Below are positions 17,872 to 26,414 of a stretch of 41,167 bases of DNA, one piece after another (within the stretch, counting starts at the first letter, position 1; each line of letters starts with the position of its first letter). The notes under the pieces were generated by a model. It had not been told where the DNA came from, ran no database searches, and saw nothing but the letters and a program-made list of their open reading frames with translations. The position numbers were made by a program, and so were the translations under genes. The stretch comes from an uncultured Erysipelotrichaceae bacterium (lineage in GTDB: Bacteria; Bacillota_I; Bacilli_A; RFN20; CAG-826), in assembly GCA_902777015.1 (NCBI GenBank), contig CACYSA010000016.1:1-41167 (forward strand). The letters run 5' to 3'.

Positions 17872-17903
17872 AAAAATGCTCAAGGGAAGAAAGGGGCATT
17901 TTT
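17872..17903 (+). promoter_or_regulatory. Ribosome-site hairpin abutting the first GH3 start codon
   Basis: AAAAATGC (17872-17879) and GCATTTTT (17896-17903) are perfect inverted arms; inner U-G and C-G pairs can extend the stem to 10 bp. The purine-rich Shine-Dalgarno stretch lies in the loop and partly in the inner stem. The stem ends exactly at ATG 17904. Confidence 0.4.
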
Positions 17904-20900
17904 ATGCATTATTTATTAATCCTAGATTCTTTCTGGGATAAAGAAATTGCCGCAGGCTATACCCTTAGGTCAATATTCGAATATTGGTGGATTGGGTTAA
18001 TTATTATCATTGTTGCGGCAATAGCGCTAGTGGGTGCATATTTCTTACTCAACTGGCTTTTTGGTCGTATGAAATTTAAAAGTGGTGATCAAGAAGCAGT
18101 TGATAACTATGTCAAAGCATCTAAACAAGAAAAGAAAGATATCGCTAAAAACACAACTGGTGCCGCTAAAAACGTCATCACTTGGAAAAGAATGAGAGTT
18201 TGGCTTATCCCAGTAGTGTGCGTTGTGGCTTTATTATCTTCTGCAGCTGCATCATTCTTACCTTCCGCTGCTTTTGCTAACTTGATCTTTACTCTTCGTG
18301 GTAGTCATGTCGACATCATCGATACAGAAACATCAAGACAAGCCGCTGCTGAAGCAGAAAAGAATGTCGTTACTGTGCAAGAAGAAGGTACCGTCTTGCT
18401 TAAAAACAAAGATAATGCCTTACCACTAGATGTGAATACAAATAAGAAAGTTAATATCTTTGGTTCATGTGCTTATGGTTTATTCTTCAATAATGGTGGT
18501 TCTGGTGCTTTCCAAACTGATGGTAGAGTTAAGAACTTCCCAAGAACTGCAGCTAAATTAGAAGAAGCACTTGTGGAAGAAGGCTTTGAAATTAACAATA
18601 ACTTATTTAATTTAGTTAAAAACTACTATAACGGTAAGAAAGTTTCTGTCGCAGAAAGTGATTATAAGATTTTCTGTGGCATCAATACATTTGGTTATCC
18701 AGAAATCGTTCCTTCAGGTAATGGTGCAAAACTTGATCCAATCGATTATGAACTTCCAGTTAGTGCTTATGAAACCGCTTTTGATGAATTAGGTGGTAAA
18801 ACCGCTCTTGAAGATGCAAAGGCATTCTCAGATACAGCAATATTTGCAATTACGCGACACGGTACCGAAAGTGCGGATATGAAATATTCAGAATTAAAGC
18901 TTACTAATGCTGAATCCGCCGCTATCGAAATGCTTAAAGCGAACTTTGGTAAAGTTATCATCTTATTCAATGTTCCAACAGTCGTGGAATCAGAATTCTT
19001 AGATGATCCAGAAATCAGCGCCGCTTTATTTATTGGTCATCCAGGTTTAACTGGTACAAAAGCTATTGCCGAAATCATTTCTGGTAAAGTTAATCCTTCT
19101 GGCAAACTAGTGGACACATGGCCATATGATGTTAAAAGCGCGCCATCTTACCAATGTTTTGGTAATGATACAACATTAACTTATAATTCCGGTGCCGCTA
19201 ATAGGGCGAAATTCCTTAATTATATTGAAGGCATTTATGTTGGTTATAGATATTATGTGACTCGTGCGATGGTGGATGCTGATTATAAATATGAAGATGC
19301 AGTCCAATATTCATTCGGTCATGGCTTAAGCTATACAACATTTGATAAATCTATCGCTGAATATAAAGTCGATACAAAAGAACAAAAAGTATCAGTTACT
19401 GTGGAAGTGGAAAACACTGGCGCAGTCGCTGGTAAAGATGTCATTGAACTTTATACTCACGCTCCATATAACCCAGGTGGTATTGAAAAATCTTGGTATT
19501 CATTAACTGCCTTCCAAAAAACAAATATCATCGAACCAGGTGAAACCAAGGCCTATAAACTAGAATTTAGCTTTAGAGATATCGCTTCTTGGTCAACTGA
19601 AAAAGGCTACTACGTCTTAGAAAAAGGCGATTATGAATTCTCTATTAGAGATAATGTATGGGATATTGCCAAAACAAATAAAAACAATCGTGAAAACGCT
19701 AAAACAATGAACCTTGAAGAAGATGTTGAATTCAAAACTTCTTACCAAACTGGTAAAGCTTATGAAAACATCTTCCAAGAAGTTGAATTTGGTGGTGGTA
19801 CTGAAAAGAACAAATACTTATCTAGAAATGACTTTGCGGGCACATGGCAAAATAAAGCCGATATCCCATTAGCGTCAAATTCTGAAAAGAGTCATTTCCC
19901 AGGTGGTCCAAGTAACTCTACATCTTCAAGCTCATTTACATTCCAAGACAATCAAATTGATGAAGAAACTAAACCACAAGATGTTCCTGCTGGCTTAACT
20001 TTAAGAGATTTAAAAGATGCGGCGTGGGATGATCCACGTTGGGAAGACTTACTAAGTCAAATGTCTTTATCAGACATGGATAAATTAGTCGAATATGGTG
20101 GTTTCCAAACTGCGGCAATTGATAGTATCGGTAAAACCGCAACCGTTGACTATGATGGTCCAAGCGCGGCTTTCCATTCGGGTACAGGTCACCCAAGTGA
20201 AGTTATTGTTGCCTGCTCATGGTCAACTGATGTTGCTAGAGTAATGGGTGAATCAATTGGTAGAGAAGGCGCTGCTAGAGGTTTAACTGGTTGGTACGCT
20301 CCTGGTATTAATACCCATCGTTCCCCATTTGGTGGCAGAAACTTCGAATATTATTCAGAAGATCCATTAATTTCAGGCCTTATGGCGGGATATACCGCGC
20401 AAGGTACAATGAAATATGGTGTTTATACATACGCTAAGCACTTTATGTGCAACGACCAAGAATATAGCCGTGCTGGTGTCTTTGTTTGGGCAACTGAACA
20501 ATCACTTAGAGAAATCTATGCCCGTGGCTTTGAACTTTATAGCGATTTAGGCGGCATGGGTATGATGTCTGCTTACAATAGCATCGGTTCTTGGTGGTGT
20601 GGTGGTAGTGAAGCCTTATTAACAAAATTATTAAGAGAAGAATGGGGCTTCCATGGTGTTGTCGTTACTGACTACGCTGGTAGTGATTACATGGCAACGC
20701 ACATCGGTTTAAGAGCGGGTAACGACATGTGGTTAACTCCTAGCCAATTACCAGCGGCTATTAAACCTTCAAGAGTGCGTTCGGCTTGTCCACATGATGG
20801 CGCAATCCTTGTGAGAAGAGCGGCGAAAAATATCCTCTTTGCCTGCGCTCATAGTAACAATGTCTGGAATGAGGAAGATTATGCTGCTGTCGGCATTCCA

Positions 20901-20930
20901 GAAATCGTCAAGGCCGGCGATGGTCATTAA
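17904..20930 (+). CDS. Membrane-anchored GH3 glycoside hydrolase with permuted domain order (paralogue 1)
   Basis: A 1008-residue GH3 enzyme with inverted order: the GH3 C-terminal alpha/beta domain first (about residues 150-430), a fibronectin-III-like domain (about 480-590), then the (beta/alpha)8 barrel (about 690-985). The nucleophile is Asp923 in VVTDYAG. The likely acid/base is Glu322 in RHGTESAD. GRNFEYYSEDP and YAKHFMCND are barrel substrate-binding motifs. Two transmembrane helices (about 28-53 and 99-119) flank a Lys-rich loop that should be cytoplasmic, so the catalytic part faces outside. Reversed GH3 order is known in rumen bacteria (recalled); the double-helix anchor is the notable part. 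Retaining beta-glycosidase action is expected, sugar specificity unknown. The paralogue follows at 21152. Confidence 0.9.
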   Translation: MHYLLILDSFWDKEIAAGYTLRSIFEYWWIGLIIIIVAAIALVGAYFLLNWLFGRMKFKSGDQEAVDNYVKASKQEKKDIAKNTTGAAKNVITWKRMRVWLIPVVCVVALLSSAAASFLPSAAFANLIFTLRGSHVDIIDTETSRQAAAEAEKNVVTVQEEGTVLLKNKDNALPLDVNTNKKVNIFGSCAYGLFFNNGGSGAFQTDGRVKNFPRTAAKLEEALVEEGFEINNNLFNLVKNYYNGKKVSVAESDYKIFCGINTFGYPEIVPSGNGAKLDPIDYELPVSAYETAFDELGGKTALEDAKAFSDTAIFAITRHGTESADMKYSELKLTNAESAAIEMLKANFGKVIILFNVPTVVESEFLDDPEISAALFIGHPGLTGTKAIAEIISGKVNPSGKLVDTWPYDVKSAPSYQCFGNDTTLTYNSGAANRAKFLNYIEGIYVGYRYYVTRAMVDADYKYEDAVQYSFGHGLSYTTFDKSIAEYKVDTKEQKVSVTVEVENTGAVAGKDVIELYTHAPYNPGGIEKSWYSLTAFQKTNIIEPGETKAYKLEFSFRDIASWSTEKGYYVLEKGDYEFSIRDNVWDIAKTNKNNRENAKTMNLEEDVEFKTSYQTGKAYENIFQEVEFGGGTEKNKYLSRNDFAGTWQNKADIPLASNSEKSHFPGGPSNSTSSSSFTFQDNQIDEETKPQDVPAGLTLRDLKDAAWDDPRWEDLLSQMSLSDMDKLVEYGGFQTAAIDSIGKTATVDYDGPSAAFHSGTGHPSEVIVACSWSTDVARVMGESIGREGAARGLTGWYAPGINTHRSPFGGRNFEYYSEDPLISGLMAGYTAQGTMKYGVYTYAKHFMCNDQEYSRAGVFVWATEQSLREIYARGFELYSDLGGMGMMSAYNSIGSWWCGGSEALLTKLLREEWGFHGVVVTDYAGSDYMATHIGLRAGNDMWLTPSQLPAAIKPSRVRSACPHDGAILVRRAAKNILFACAHSNNVWNEEDYAAVGIPEIVKAGDGH

Positions 20931-20949
20931 TGAATAAAAATCCTTTCTC

Positions 20950-20981
20950 GGGGAGGGGCGTGTACGCGCCTCCCTTTTTTA
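20950..20981 (+). terminator. Intrinsic terminator after the first GH3 gene
   Basis: GGGAGG pairs with CCTCCC, with a further inner GCG/CGC pairing, followed by six T at 20975-20980. It separates the two GH3 paralogues into different transcription units. Confidence 0.82.
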
Positions 20982-20995
20982 TATTATGAGTGTAA

Positions 20996-21025
20996 GGTTA
21001 TGTACAATAATCGCAATGTTATGCA
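20996..21025 (+). promoter_or_regulatory. Direct repeats with LytTR-site geometry upstream of the second GH3 gene
   Basis: GGTTATGTA (20996-21004) and TGTTATGCA (21017-21025) are 9-bp direct repeats sharing 7 of 9 bases, with a 12-bp spacer and 21-bp period. AgrA-type LytTR regulators bind 9-bp direct repeats spaced 12-13 bp. The pair ends 6 nt before a candidate -35 at 21032, as expected for an activator. Confidence 0.45.
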
Positions 21026-21031
21026 TTTAGA

Positions 21032-21061
21032 TTGCTTAAAATTGTCATTAATTGCTATAGT
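21032..21061 (+). promoter_or_regulatory. Putative promoter of the second GH3 gene
   Basis: TTGCTT at 21032-21037 and TATAGT at 21056-21061, with an 18-nt spacer. A weak -35 next to an activator-like repeat fits regulated transcription. Confidence 0.4.
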
Positions 21062-21090
21062 ATTACCGAACTTGTTAAAACATGGTTTTT

Positions 21091-21103
21091 GTCGAATTTC
21101 GAC
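21091..21103. promoter_or_regulatory. 13-bp perfect palindrome in the leader of the second GH3 gene
   Basis: GTCGAATTTCGAC is a perfect dyad around a central T, flanked by T-runs. It lies about 30 bp downstream of the candidate -10 and 48 bp before the ATG. It fits a repressor operator; as an RNA hairpin it would be weak. Confidence 0.4.
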
Positions 21104-21124
21104 TTTTCTATGCTTTAACGCACA

Positions 21125-21152
21125 TAAATATAGAAGAAAAGGAGAATATTTA
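21125..21152 (+). promoter_or_regulatory. Ribosome-site hairpin abutting the second GH3 start codon
   Basis: TAAATAT (21125-21131) and ATATTTA (21146-21152) are perfect arms around a 14-nt loop that contains the AAAAGGAGA ribosome site. The stem closes on the first base of the ATG. The first paralogue has the same arrangement with unrelated stem sequence. Confidence 0.4.
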
Positions 21153-24148
21153 TGAATTTACCTATCTTAGAGTCTTTCTTTGATAAGCCATTAATTGCTG
21201 GTTATTCCCTTGCCTCCATTTTCCAATATTGGTGGATCGGCTTAATCATCATTATCGTGGCTGCGGTTGCTCTAGTCGGTGTCTACTTCCTTCTCAACTG
21301 GCTCTTTGGCCGTATGAGATTCAAAGAAGGCGACAAAGAAGCTTTGAAAGCTTATGACAAAGCTCCACGCGCTGAAAAGAAAGAAGCTGCTAAGTCAGCA
21401 AATGGTCCAGTGAAAAACGTTATCACTTGGAAGAGAATGAGGGGTTGGTTAATTCCAGTAGTGTGTGTTGTCGCATTATTATCATCCGCGGCGGCATCAT
21501 TCTTACCATCCAACGCATTCCAAAACTTATTAACAACATTAAAAGGTAGTGCTGTTGAAATTATCGATACACCTGCCTCAAAAGAAGCTGCTGCTCAAGC
21601 TGAAAAGAACGTTGTATCCATTCAAGAAGAAGGTACAGTTCTCTTGAAGAACAGAAACAAATCCTTACCACTCAACTTAGAAACCAATAAGAAAGTTAAC
21701 ATCTTTGGTTCATGTGCTTTCGGTTTATTCTATGGTAATGGTGGTTCTGGTTCCTTCCAAACTGATGGTCGTGTTAAATCCTTCCCAAGAACTGCTTTAA
21801 AACTTGAACAAGCAATGAAAGATGAAGGTTTCGAAATTAACGAAAACATCTTCAACATGATCAAGAACTACTATTCTAGTAATAAGAGAACAATCTCTGT
21901 TGCCCCATCAGATTACGATATTCAATGTGGTTTCAACAAATATAACTACTCTGAAATCGTTTCCAGTAAGGCTCCATATGATTTCGAACCTCCAGTTACC
22001 GCTTATGAAACACCATTTGATGAATTAGGTGGTAAAACATTATTAGAAGACGCTTTAAACTTCTCTGATACCGCCATCTTCTGTATCACAAGACGTGGTT
22101 CCGAAGACGAAGATATGAACCTCAAAGATTTACAACTCAAATCTAACGAAATCGCTGCTATCGAAATGCTCGAAGAGAACTTTGAAAAAGTAATTATCTT
22201 ATTAAATGTTCCAACAGTTATCGAATCCGAATTCTTAGACGACACAGAAATCGACGCCGCTGTTTATATGGGTCACCCAGGTTTAACTGGTACCAAAGCA
22301 GTTGCCGAAATTCTCGCTGGTAAAGTCAACCCATCCGGTCACTTAGTTGACACATGGCCATATGATGTTAAGAGTGCTCCGTCCTACCAAAACTTTGGTA
22401 ATGATACCACATTAACATATACTTCTGGCGCGGCTAACAGAGCTAAATTCACCAACTACCAAGAAGGTATTTACGTTGGTTACCGTTACTATGTCACCCG
22501 TGGCATGGTTGATCCAGATTACAAATATAATGATGAAGTTCAATTCTCATTTGGTCACGGCTTAAGCTACACATCATTTGATAAATCTATCGCTGAATTC
22601 AAAGTTGATGAAGAAAATCAAAAAGTTGAAGTGACAGTCGAAGTTAAGAATACTGGTGAAGTCGCTGGTAAAGATGTTATCCAACTCTATACCCACGCTC
22701 CATATACCCCAGGTGGTATTGAAAAATCATGGTATTCATTAACAGCCTTCCAAAAAACAAACCTCATCGAACCAGGTGAAACAAAAGCTTACAAATTAGA
22801 ATTCTCATTTAGAGACATTGCTTCTTGGAGCACCGCAAAAGGTTACTATGTTTTAGAAAAAGGTGATTATGAATTCTCCGTTAGAGAAAACGTTTGGGAT
22901 CTCGCTAAGACAGATGTTAAAGGCAGAGAAAACACCAAAGCATTCTCTCTCAAAGAAGAAGTCGAATTCAAGAAATCTTACCAAACAGGTAAAGAATACG
23001 CCAACATCTTCCAAGATGTCGAATTTGGTGGCACAGATACAAAGAACGTTTACGTTTCCAGAAACGATTTCAAGGGCACAATCCAAGAAACCGCTAACAT
23101 CAATAGAGTCTCCGCCGCTGACGCAAGTCATTTCCCAGGTGGTGCTACTAACCAAACAGCTGGCCGTTCCTTCACTTTCCAAGATAACCAAATCGAAGGT
23201 GAATTAAGAGAACAAGGTAAGAACAATGGTCTCAAATTCAGCGATTTCAAAGATGCAGCATGGGATGATCCACGCTGGGAAAATTTAATTGACCAAATGT
23301 CCATTAAAGATTTACAAGATATCGTTGACCAAGGTTCCTTCAAAACAGCCTCCATCAGCAGCATCGGCAAAGCCGGTACAACTGACTACGATGGTCCTGG
23401 TGCGGCCTTCCACTCTGGTACAGGTCACCCAAGTGAAGTTGTCGTTGCCTGTTCATGGGATTTAGAAACCGCTAAAGTTATGGGCGAATCCATCGGTAGA
23501 GAAGGTGCTTCCCGTGGCTTAACAGGTTGGTATGCTCCTGGTATCAATACTCACCGTTCACCATTCGGTGGTAGAAACTTCGAATATTATTCAGAAGATC
23601 CACTCATCGCTGGTTTAATGGCTGGTCACACCTCTCAAGGTGCTGCTAAATACGGTGTCTATTGTTATGCCAAACACTTCTTATGTAACGAACAAGAAAA
23701 TAGCCGTGCTGGTGTCTTCGTTTGGGCAAGCGAACAAGCATTAAGAGAAATCTATGCTCGTGGCTTCGAAATCTACGTTGACTTAGGCGGTTTAGGCCTC
23801 ATGTCCTCCTTCAACTGTGTCGGTTCCTGGTGGGCTGGTGGTAATGAAGCTTTATTAACAACTCTCTTAAGAGAAGAATGGGGCTTCCATGGTGTCGTCG
23901 TTACTGACTACGCTGGTCCAGACTACATGGCCACAAATATCGGCTTAAGAGCTGGTAATGACTTATGGTTAAATAAAGCTGGTTATGCTGCTAGCAATAC
24001 ATATAGCGCTACTCCACATGATGCTACAATCCTCATGAGAAGAGCTGCTAAGAACATCCTCTATGCCTGCGCTCACTCCAACAACGTTTGGACAGACGAA
24101 GACTACAAGGCTGTCGGTATTGACGAAGTTGTCAAAACAAATAGCTAA
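21152..24148 (+). CDS. Membrane-anchored GH3 glycoside hydrolase with permuted domain order (paralogue 2)
   Basis: A 998-residue paralogue of the preceding GH3 enzyme, roughly two thirds identical by eye over its whole length including both membrane helices. Domain order is again alpha/beta domain, fibronectin-III-like domain, then barrel. The nucleophile is Asp919 in VVTDYAG; the acid/base Glu is in RRGSEDED. GRNFEYYSEDP and YAKHFLCNE are present. By eye its codons favour C-ending forms (CTC, TTC, AAC) more than the first copy, which suggests higher expression. A strong AAAAGGAGA ribosome site precedes ATG 21152. Its own promoter region and terminator imply independent control. The differing loops between the copies suggest related but distinct substrates. 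Confidence 0.9.
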   Translation: MNLPILESFFDKPLIAGYSLASIFQYWWIGLIIIIVAAVALVGVYFLLNWLFGRMRFKEGDKEALKAYDKAPRAEKKEAAKSANGPVKNVITWKRMRGWLIPVVCVVALLSSAAASFLPSNAFQNLLTTLKGSAVEIIDTPASKEAAAQAEKNVVSIQEEGTVLLKNRNKSLPLNLETNKKVNIFGSCAFGLFYGNGGSGSFQTDGRVKSFPRTALKLEQAMKDEGFEINENIFNMIKNYYSSNKRTISVAPSDYDIQCGFNKYNYSEIVSSKAPYDFEPPVTAYETPFDELGGKTLLEDALNFSDTAIFCITRRGSEDEDMNLKDLQLKSNEIAAIEMLEENFEKVIILLNVPTVIESEFLDDTEIDAAVYMGHPGLTGTKAVAEILAGKVNPSGHLVDTWPYDVKSAPSYQNFGNDTTLTYTSGAANRAKFTNYQEGIYVGYRYYVTRGMVDPDYKYNDEVQFSFGHGLSYTSFDKSIAEFKVDEENQKVEVTVEVKNTGEVAGKDVIQLYTHAPYTPGGIEKSWYSLTAFQKTNLIEPGETKAYKLEFSFRDIASWSTAKGYYVLEKGDYEFSVRENVWDLAKTDVKGRENTKAFSLKEEVEFKKSYQTGKEYANIFQDVEFGGTDTKNVYVSRNDFKGTIQETANINRVSAADASHFPGGATNQTAGRSFTFQDNQIEGELREQGKNNGLKFSDFKDAAWDDPRWENLIDQMSIKDLQDIVDQGSFKTASISSIGKAGTTDYDGPGAAFHSGTGHPSEVVVACSWDLETAKVMGESIGREGASRGLTGWYAPGINTHRSPFGGRNFEYYSEDPLIAGLMAGHTSQGAAKYGVYCYAKHFLCNEQENSRAGVFVWASEQALREIYARGFEIYVDLGGLGLMSSFNCVGSWWAGGNEALLTTLLREEWGFHGVVVTDYAGPDYMATNIGLRAGNDLWLNKAGYAASNTYSATPHDATILMRRAAKNILYACAHSNNVWTDEDYKAVGIDEVVKTNS

Positions 24149-24164
24149 TTCAATCAACATCTAA

Positions 24165-24211
24165 TAGAAACAAACCCCAAATCCTGCTGGGAGGCGGGGT
24201 TTGTTCTATCT
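24165..24211 (+). terminator. Strong intrinsic terminator after the second GH3 gene
   Basis: TAGAAACAAACCCC (24165-24178) pairs with GGGGTTTGTTCTA (24196-24208) with one bulged A. A smaller TCC/GGA stem fits inside the loop. The trailing T-run is short (TATCTTT). Confidence 0.78.
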
Positions 24212-24217
24212 TTATGC

Positions 24218-24235
24218 CAATTTAATTGGTATAAT
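24218..24235 (+). promoter_or_regulatory. Extended -10 promoter and palindrome for the leaderless response-regulator mRNA
   Basis: TGGTATAAT is an extended -10 whose TATAAT (24230-24235) ends 8 nt before ATG 24244; no Shine-Dalgarno is present, so the mRNA should be leaderless. Immediately upstream is the perfect palindrome CCAATTTAATTGG (24218-24230), which overlaps the -10 and could be a repressor or autoregulatory site. Confidence 0.55.
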
Positions 24236-24243
24236 AAAAAACA

Positions 24244-24972
24244 ATGAGCGAAACATACATCAATATTGCTGTCGTGGAAGATTCCGCTGACGATTTAAAC
24301 AATTGCTTGGCTTTACTAGATCGCTATAGTAACGAAAAGCACCTAAGATTTGACATCCAAACCTTCAATAGTGGTGATGCGTTTTTGATGCGTTTCAAAA
24401 GCCAATATGACTTCATCATTTTAGACATCAACTTGTCCGCACTTAATGGCATTGATGTGGCAAGAACGATTAGAGAAAAAGATGAAGAAGTAATTATTAT
24501 GTTCGCTACCAATTTAGCAAAATATGCGACTTCTGGTTATGAAGTCGACGCTATAGACTTTGTATTAAAGCCCTTATCCTATGCTTCTTTCTACCTAAGA
24601 TTAGAAAGAGTGATGAAAAAGTTAAAAAAGAAAGATGACTTCTTCATCGTCGTACCATTCGAAGGTGGCTTTAACAAAATTAATATTAATGATGTCCTCT
24701 ATGTTGAAGTTATTTCTCATGACATTATCTTCCATCTAGTGGATGGTAATGAAATTACAACTTCAGGCACATTAAAGAAATATGAAGAGGAATTAAAAAA
24801 GCACTGGTTTATTAGATGTAATTCCTGCTATCTAGTTAACGCTCATAAGATTAAACGCGTGGAAAAACTTGATATTCAATTAACTAATGACGAAACCATT
24901 GCAATCTCTCACCCAAAAAGAAAAGGTTTTATGGAAGCCTTTAAAAAATACATTATTGAAGAAGGCAAATAA
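24244..24972 (+). CDS. LytTR-family response regulator
   Basis: A 242-residue two-component response regulator. The receiver domain (about residues 5-120) has acidic residues Glu12-Asp13, phospho-acceptor Asp61 in IILDINL, Thr89 in FATN and Lys109 in VLKPL. The C-terminal half (about 135-238) is a LytTR DNA-binding domain, with DVLYVEVISHDIIFHL and WFIRCNSCYLVNAHKI as its strand signatures. LytTR proteins bind pairs of short direct repeats upstream of -35 boxes. Partner histidine kinase follows after 2 nt. Direct repeats with the right geometry lie before two GH3 genes of the locus, so they are its likely targets (inference). Confidence 0.93.
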   Translation: MSETYINIAVVEDSADDLNNCLALLDRYSNEKHLRFDIQTFNSGDAFLMRFKSQYDFIILDINLSALNGIDVARTIREKDEEVIIMFATNLAKYATSGYEVDAIDFVLKPLSYASFYLRLERVMKKLKKKDDFFIVVPFEGGFNKININDVLYVEVISHDIIFHLVDGNEITTSGTLKKYEEELKKHWFIRCNSCYLVNAHKIKRVEKLDIQLTNDETIAISHPKRKGFMEAFKKYIIEEGK

Positions 24973-24974
24973 AC

Positions 24975-26309
24975 ATGTTTCCACTCGATACATTACTCAC
25001 AATGTTTATCTCGTTCACAATTGAGATCATTGTGGCTGGTGTGATGTTAATTAAGCATCCCCTAACATTTAGGTTTAAACCATATATTTCTATTCCAGTC
25101 GGTCTTTTGATTGCCTGCAGTGGTGGCGCTTTTAGTGTTGTCTTTGTCTATTCAATTCTTAAACATTGGAATGAAGTGCTTAATGTCGTTGTTTATACCA
25201 TTCCAATTTTGACCATTTTCTGTGGTTTCTTATTTGCCTATAAAATTAGTCCATTAAACTTAATGCTGCTTCTTTCTGTAGCATATACTTTCCAACACAT
25301 GGCTTATCAATCTGGTGTTATTGTTTTAGATACCGGTTTAAGCACACAGATATTCTATGGCGTTGGTGGTGATATCAATCTCTATAACTTCTTCTACAAT
25401 TTAATTCTTTATACGATTAAAGCAGGTGTCTACGTTGCTTGCTATTTCACAATTGCTAGAACATATGTTAAATATTCAAAATACATTTTAGGAAGATGGT
25501 TTATCATCACTCTTGGTGTGATGGTGTTCCTAGTTGTTAATGTTGTTAACGTCTATGTTGCTCAACATTTATATTCCCTTGCGTTATTAAGAGGTATCTT
25601 ATCAGGCACAATTATCTTATTCTGTATCTTGTTTGATCTTGTTGTTGTCGGTGGCTTTAGAGTGGTCGAACATCGTCAAGAATCCACAATTATCAAAGCC
25701 ACACTTAACGCTAAAGTCAGGCAACAAGAAATGATGGAAAGCAATATTAACTTCATCAACATGAAATGTCATGACTTAAGAAAAGAATTAAAAAGATTAA
25801 AAGCTAAAAAAGGTGATTTAAAAGATGAAGACTTCTGCATGCTTGAAGAATCACTTAACTTCTATGATAGTTCTGTTAAAACAGGTAACGTTAATATCGA
25901 CGCTTTAATCCAAGATAAACTTATTTACTGTAACGCTGTTGGTATTGAATTCACTTCTTTAGTAGATGGTGATGCCTTTAAAGATTTAGCGACATCTGAT
26001 ATCTATTTCATGCTCACAAATATTATCGATAACGCTATTGAAGCGACAGAAAACATTGAAGAAAAAGAACACCGTGTCATTTCTTTAACTGCTTCAAGAA
26101 AACAAGGTGTCTTAGTTATTGAAGAAACAAATTATTACCAAGGCAAACTAGTGTTCAATAGTGATGGATCAATTAAGACCACTAAAGAAGACAATCAAAA
26201 ATATCATGGTTATGGTACAAAATCGATTGCCTATGTCGTTAAGAAATATCATGGCACGATGTACTATGACACTAAAGATGGAATCTTTAAGCTAAAAATT
26301 GTTATCTGA
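24975..26309 (+). CDS. Membrane sensor histidine kinase with GHKL ATPase (AgrC-like)
   Basis: A 444-residue sensor kinase. Residues 1-230 contain about six to seven transmembrane segments with little extracellular loop, as in AgrC-type receptors. Then comes a coiled dimerisation helix with the phospho-acceptor His266 in MKCHDLRKEL. The C-terminal ATPase domain has the N-box NIIDNAIEA and the G-box HGYGTKSIAYVV. It should phosphorylate the LytTR regulator encoded just upstream. The signal is unknown: AgrC relatives sense peptides, but no peptide-signal gene is visible here, and the context suggests a sugar or cell-surface cue. A terminator follows at 26333. Confidence 0.92.
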   Translation: MFPLDTLLTMFISFTIEIIVAGVMLIKHPLTFRFKPYISIPVGLLIACSGGAFSVVFVYSILKHWNEVLNVVVYTIPILTIFCGFLFAYKISPLNLMLLLSVAYTFQHMAYQSGVIVLDTGLSTQIFYGVGGDINLYNFFYNLILYTIKAGVYVACYFTIARTYVKYSKYILGRWFIITLGVMVFLVVNVVNVYVAQHLYSLALLRGILSGTIILFCILFDLVVVGGFRVVEHRQESTIIKATLNAKVRQQEMMESNINFINMKCHDLRKELKRLKAKKGDLKDEDFCMLEESLNFYDSSVKTGNVNIDALIQDKLIYCNAVGIEFTSLVDGDAFKDLATSDIYFMLTNIIDNAIEATENIEEKEHRVISLTASRKQGVLVIEETNYYQGKLVFNSDGSIKTTKEDNQKYHGYGTKSIAYVVKKYHGTMYYDTKDGIFKLKIVI

Positions 26310-26332
26310 TTACTATTAAAAAGCAATAAAAC

Positions 26333-26368
26333 AAGCACGGTTCAAAATATGATTATCGTGCTTTTTTT
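26333..26368 (+). terminator. Intrinsic terminator of the two-component operon
   Basis: AAGCACG pairs with CGTGCTT around a long (about 17-nt) loop, followed by a seven-T run. Confidence 0.72.
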
Positions 26369-26414
26369 ACATGCACAAATGTAAGATTATGCGCAAATGA
26401 TGTAAACTTGCGCA
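26367..26414. promoter_or_regulatory. Two adjacent dyads in the 300-bp gap before the first lipoprotein gene
   Basis: TTACAT/ATGTAA (26367-26372, 26379-26384) is followed by perfect 7-nt arms TGCGCAA (26390-26396) and TTGCGCA (26408-26414) around 11 nt. They fit a regulator binding region. The rest of 26310-26609 holds the terminator before them, A/T-rich DNA, a 16-bp element at 26515-26530 shared with the second GH3 leader, and the ribosome-site hairpin; no gene is visible. Confidence 0.4.
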
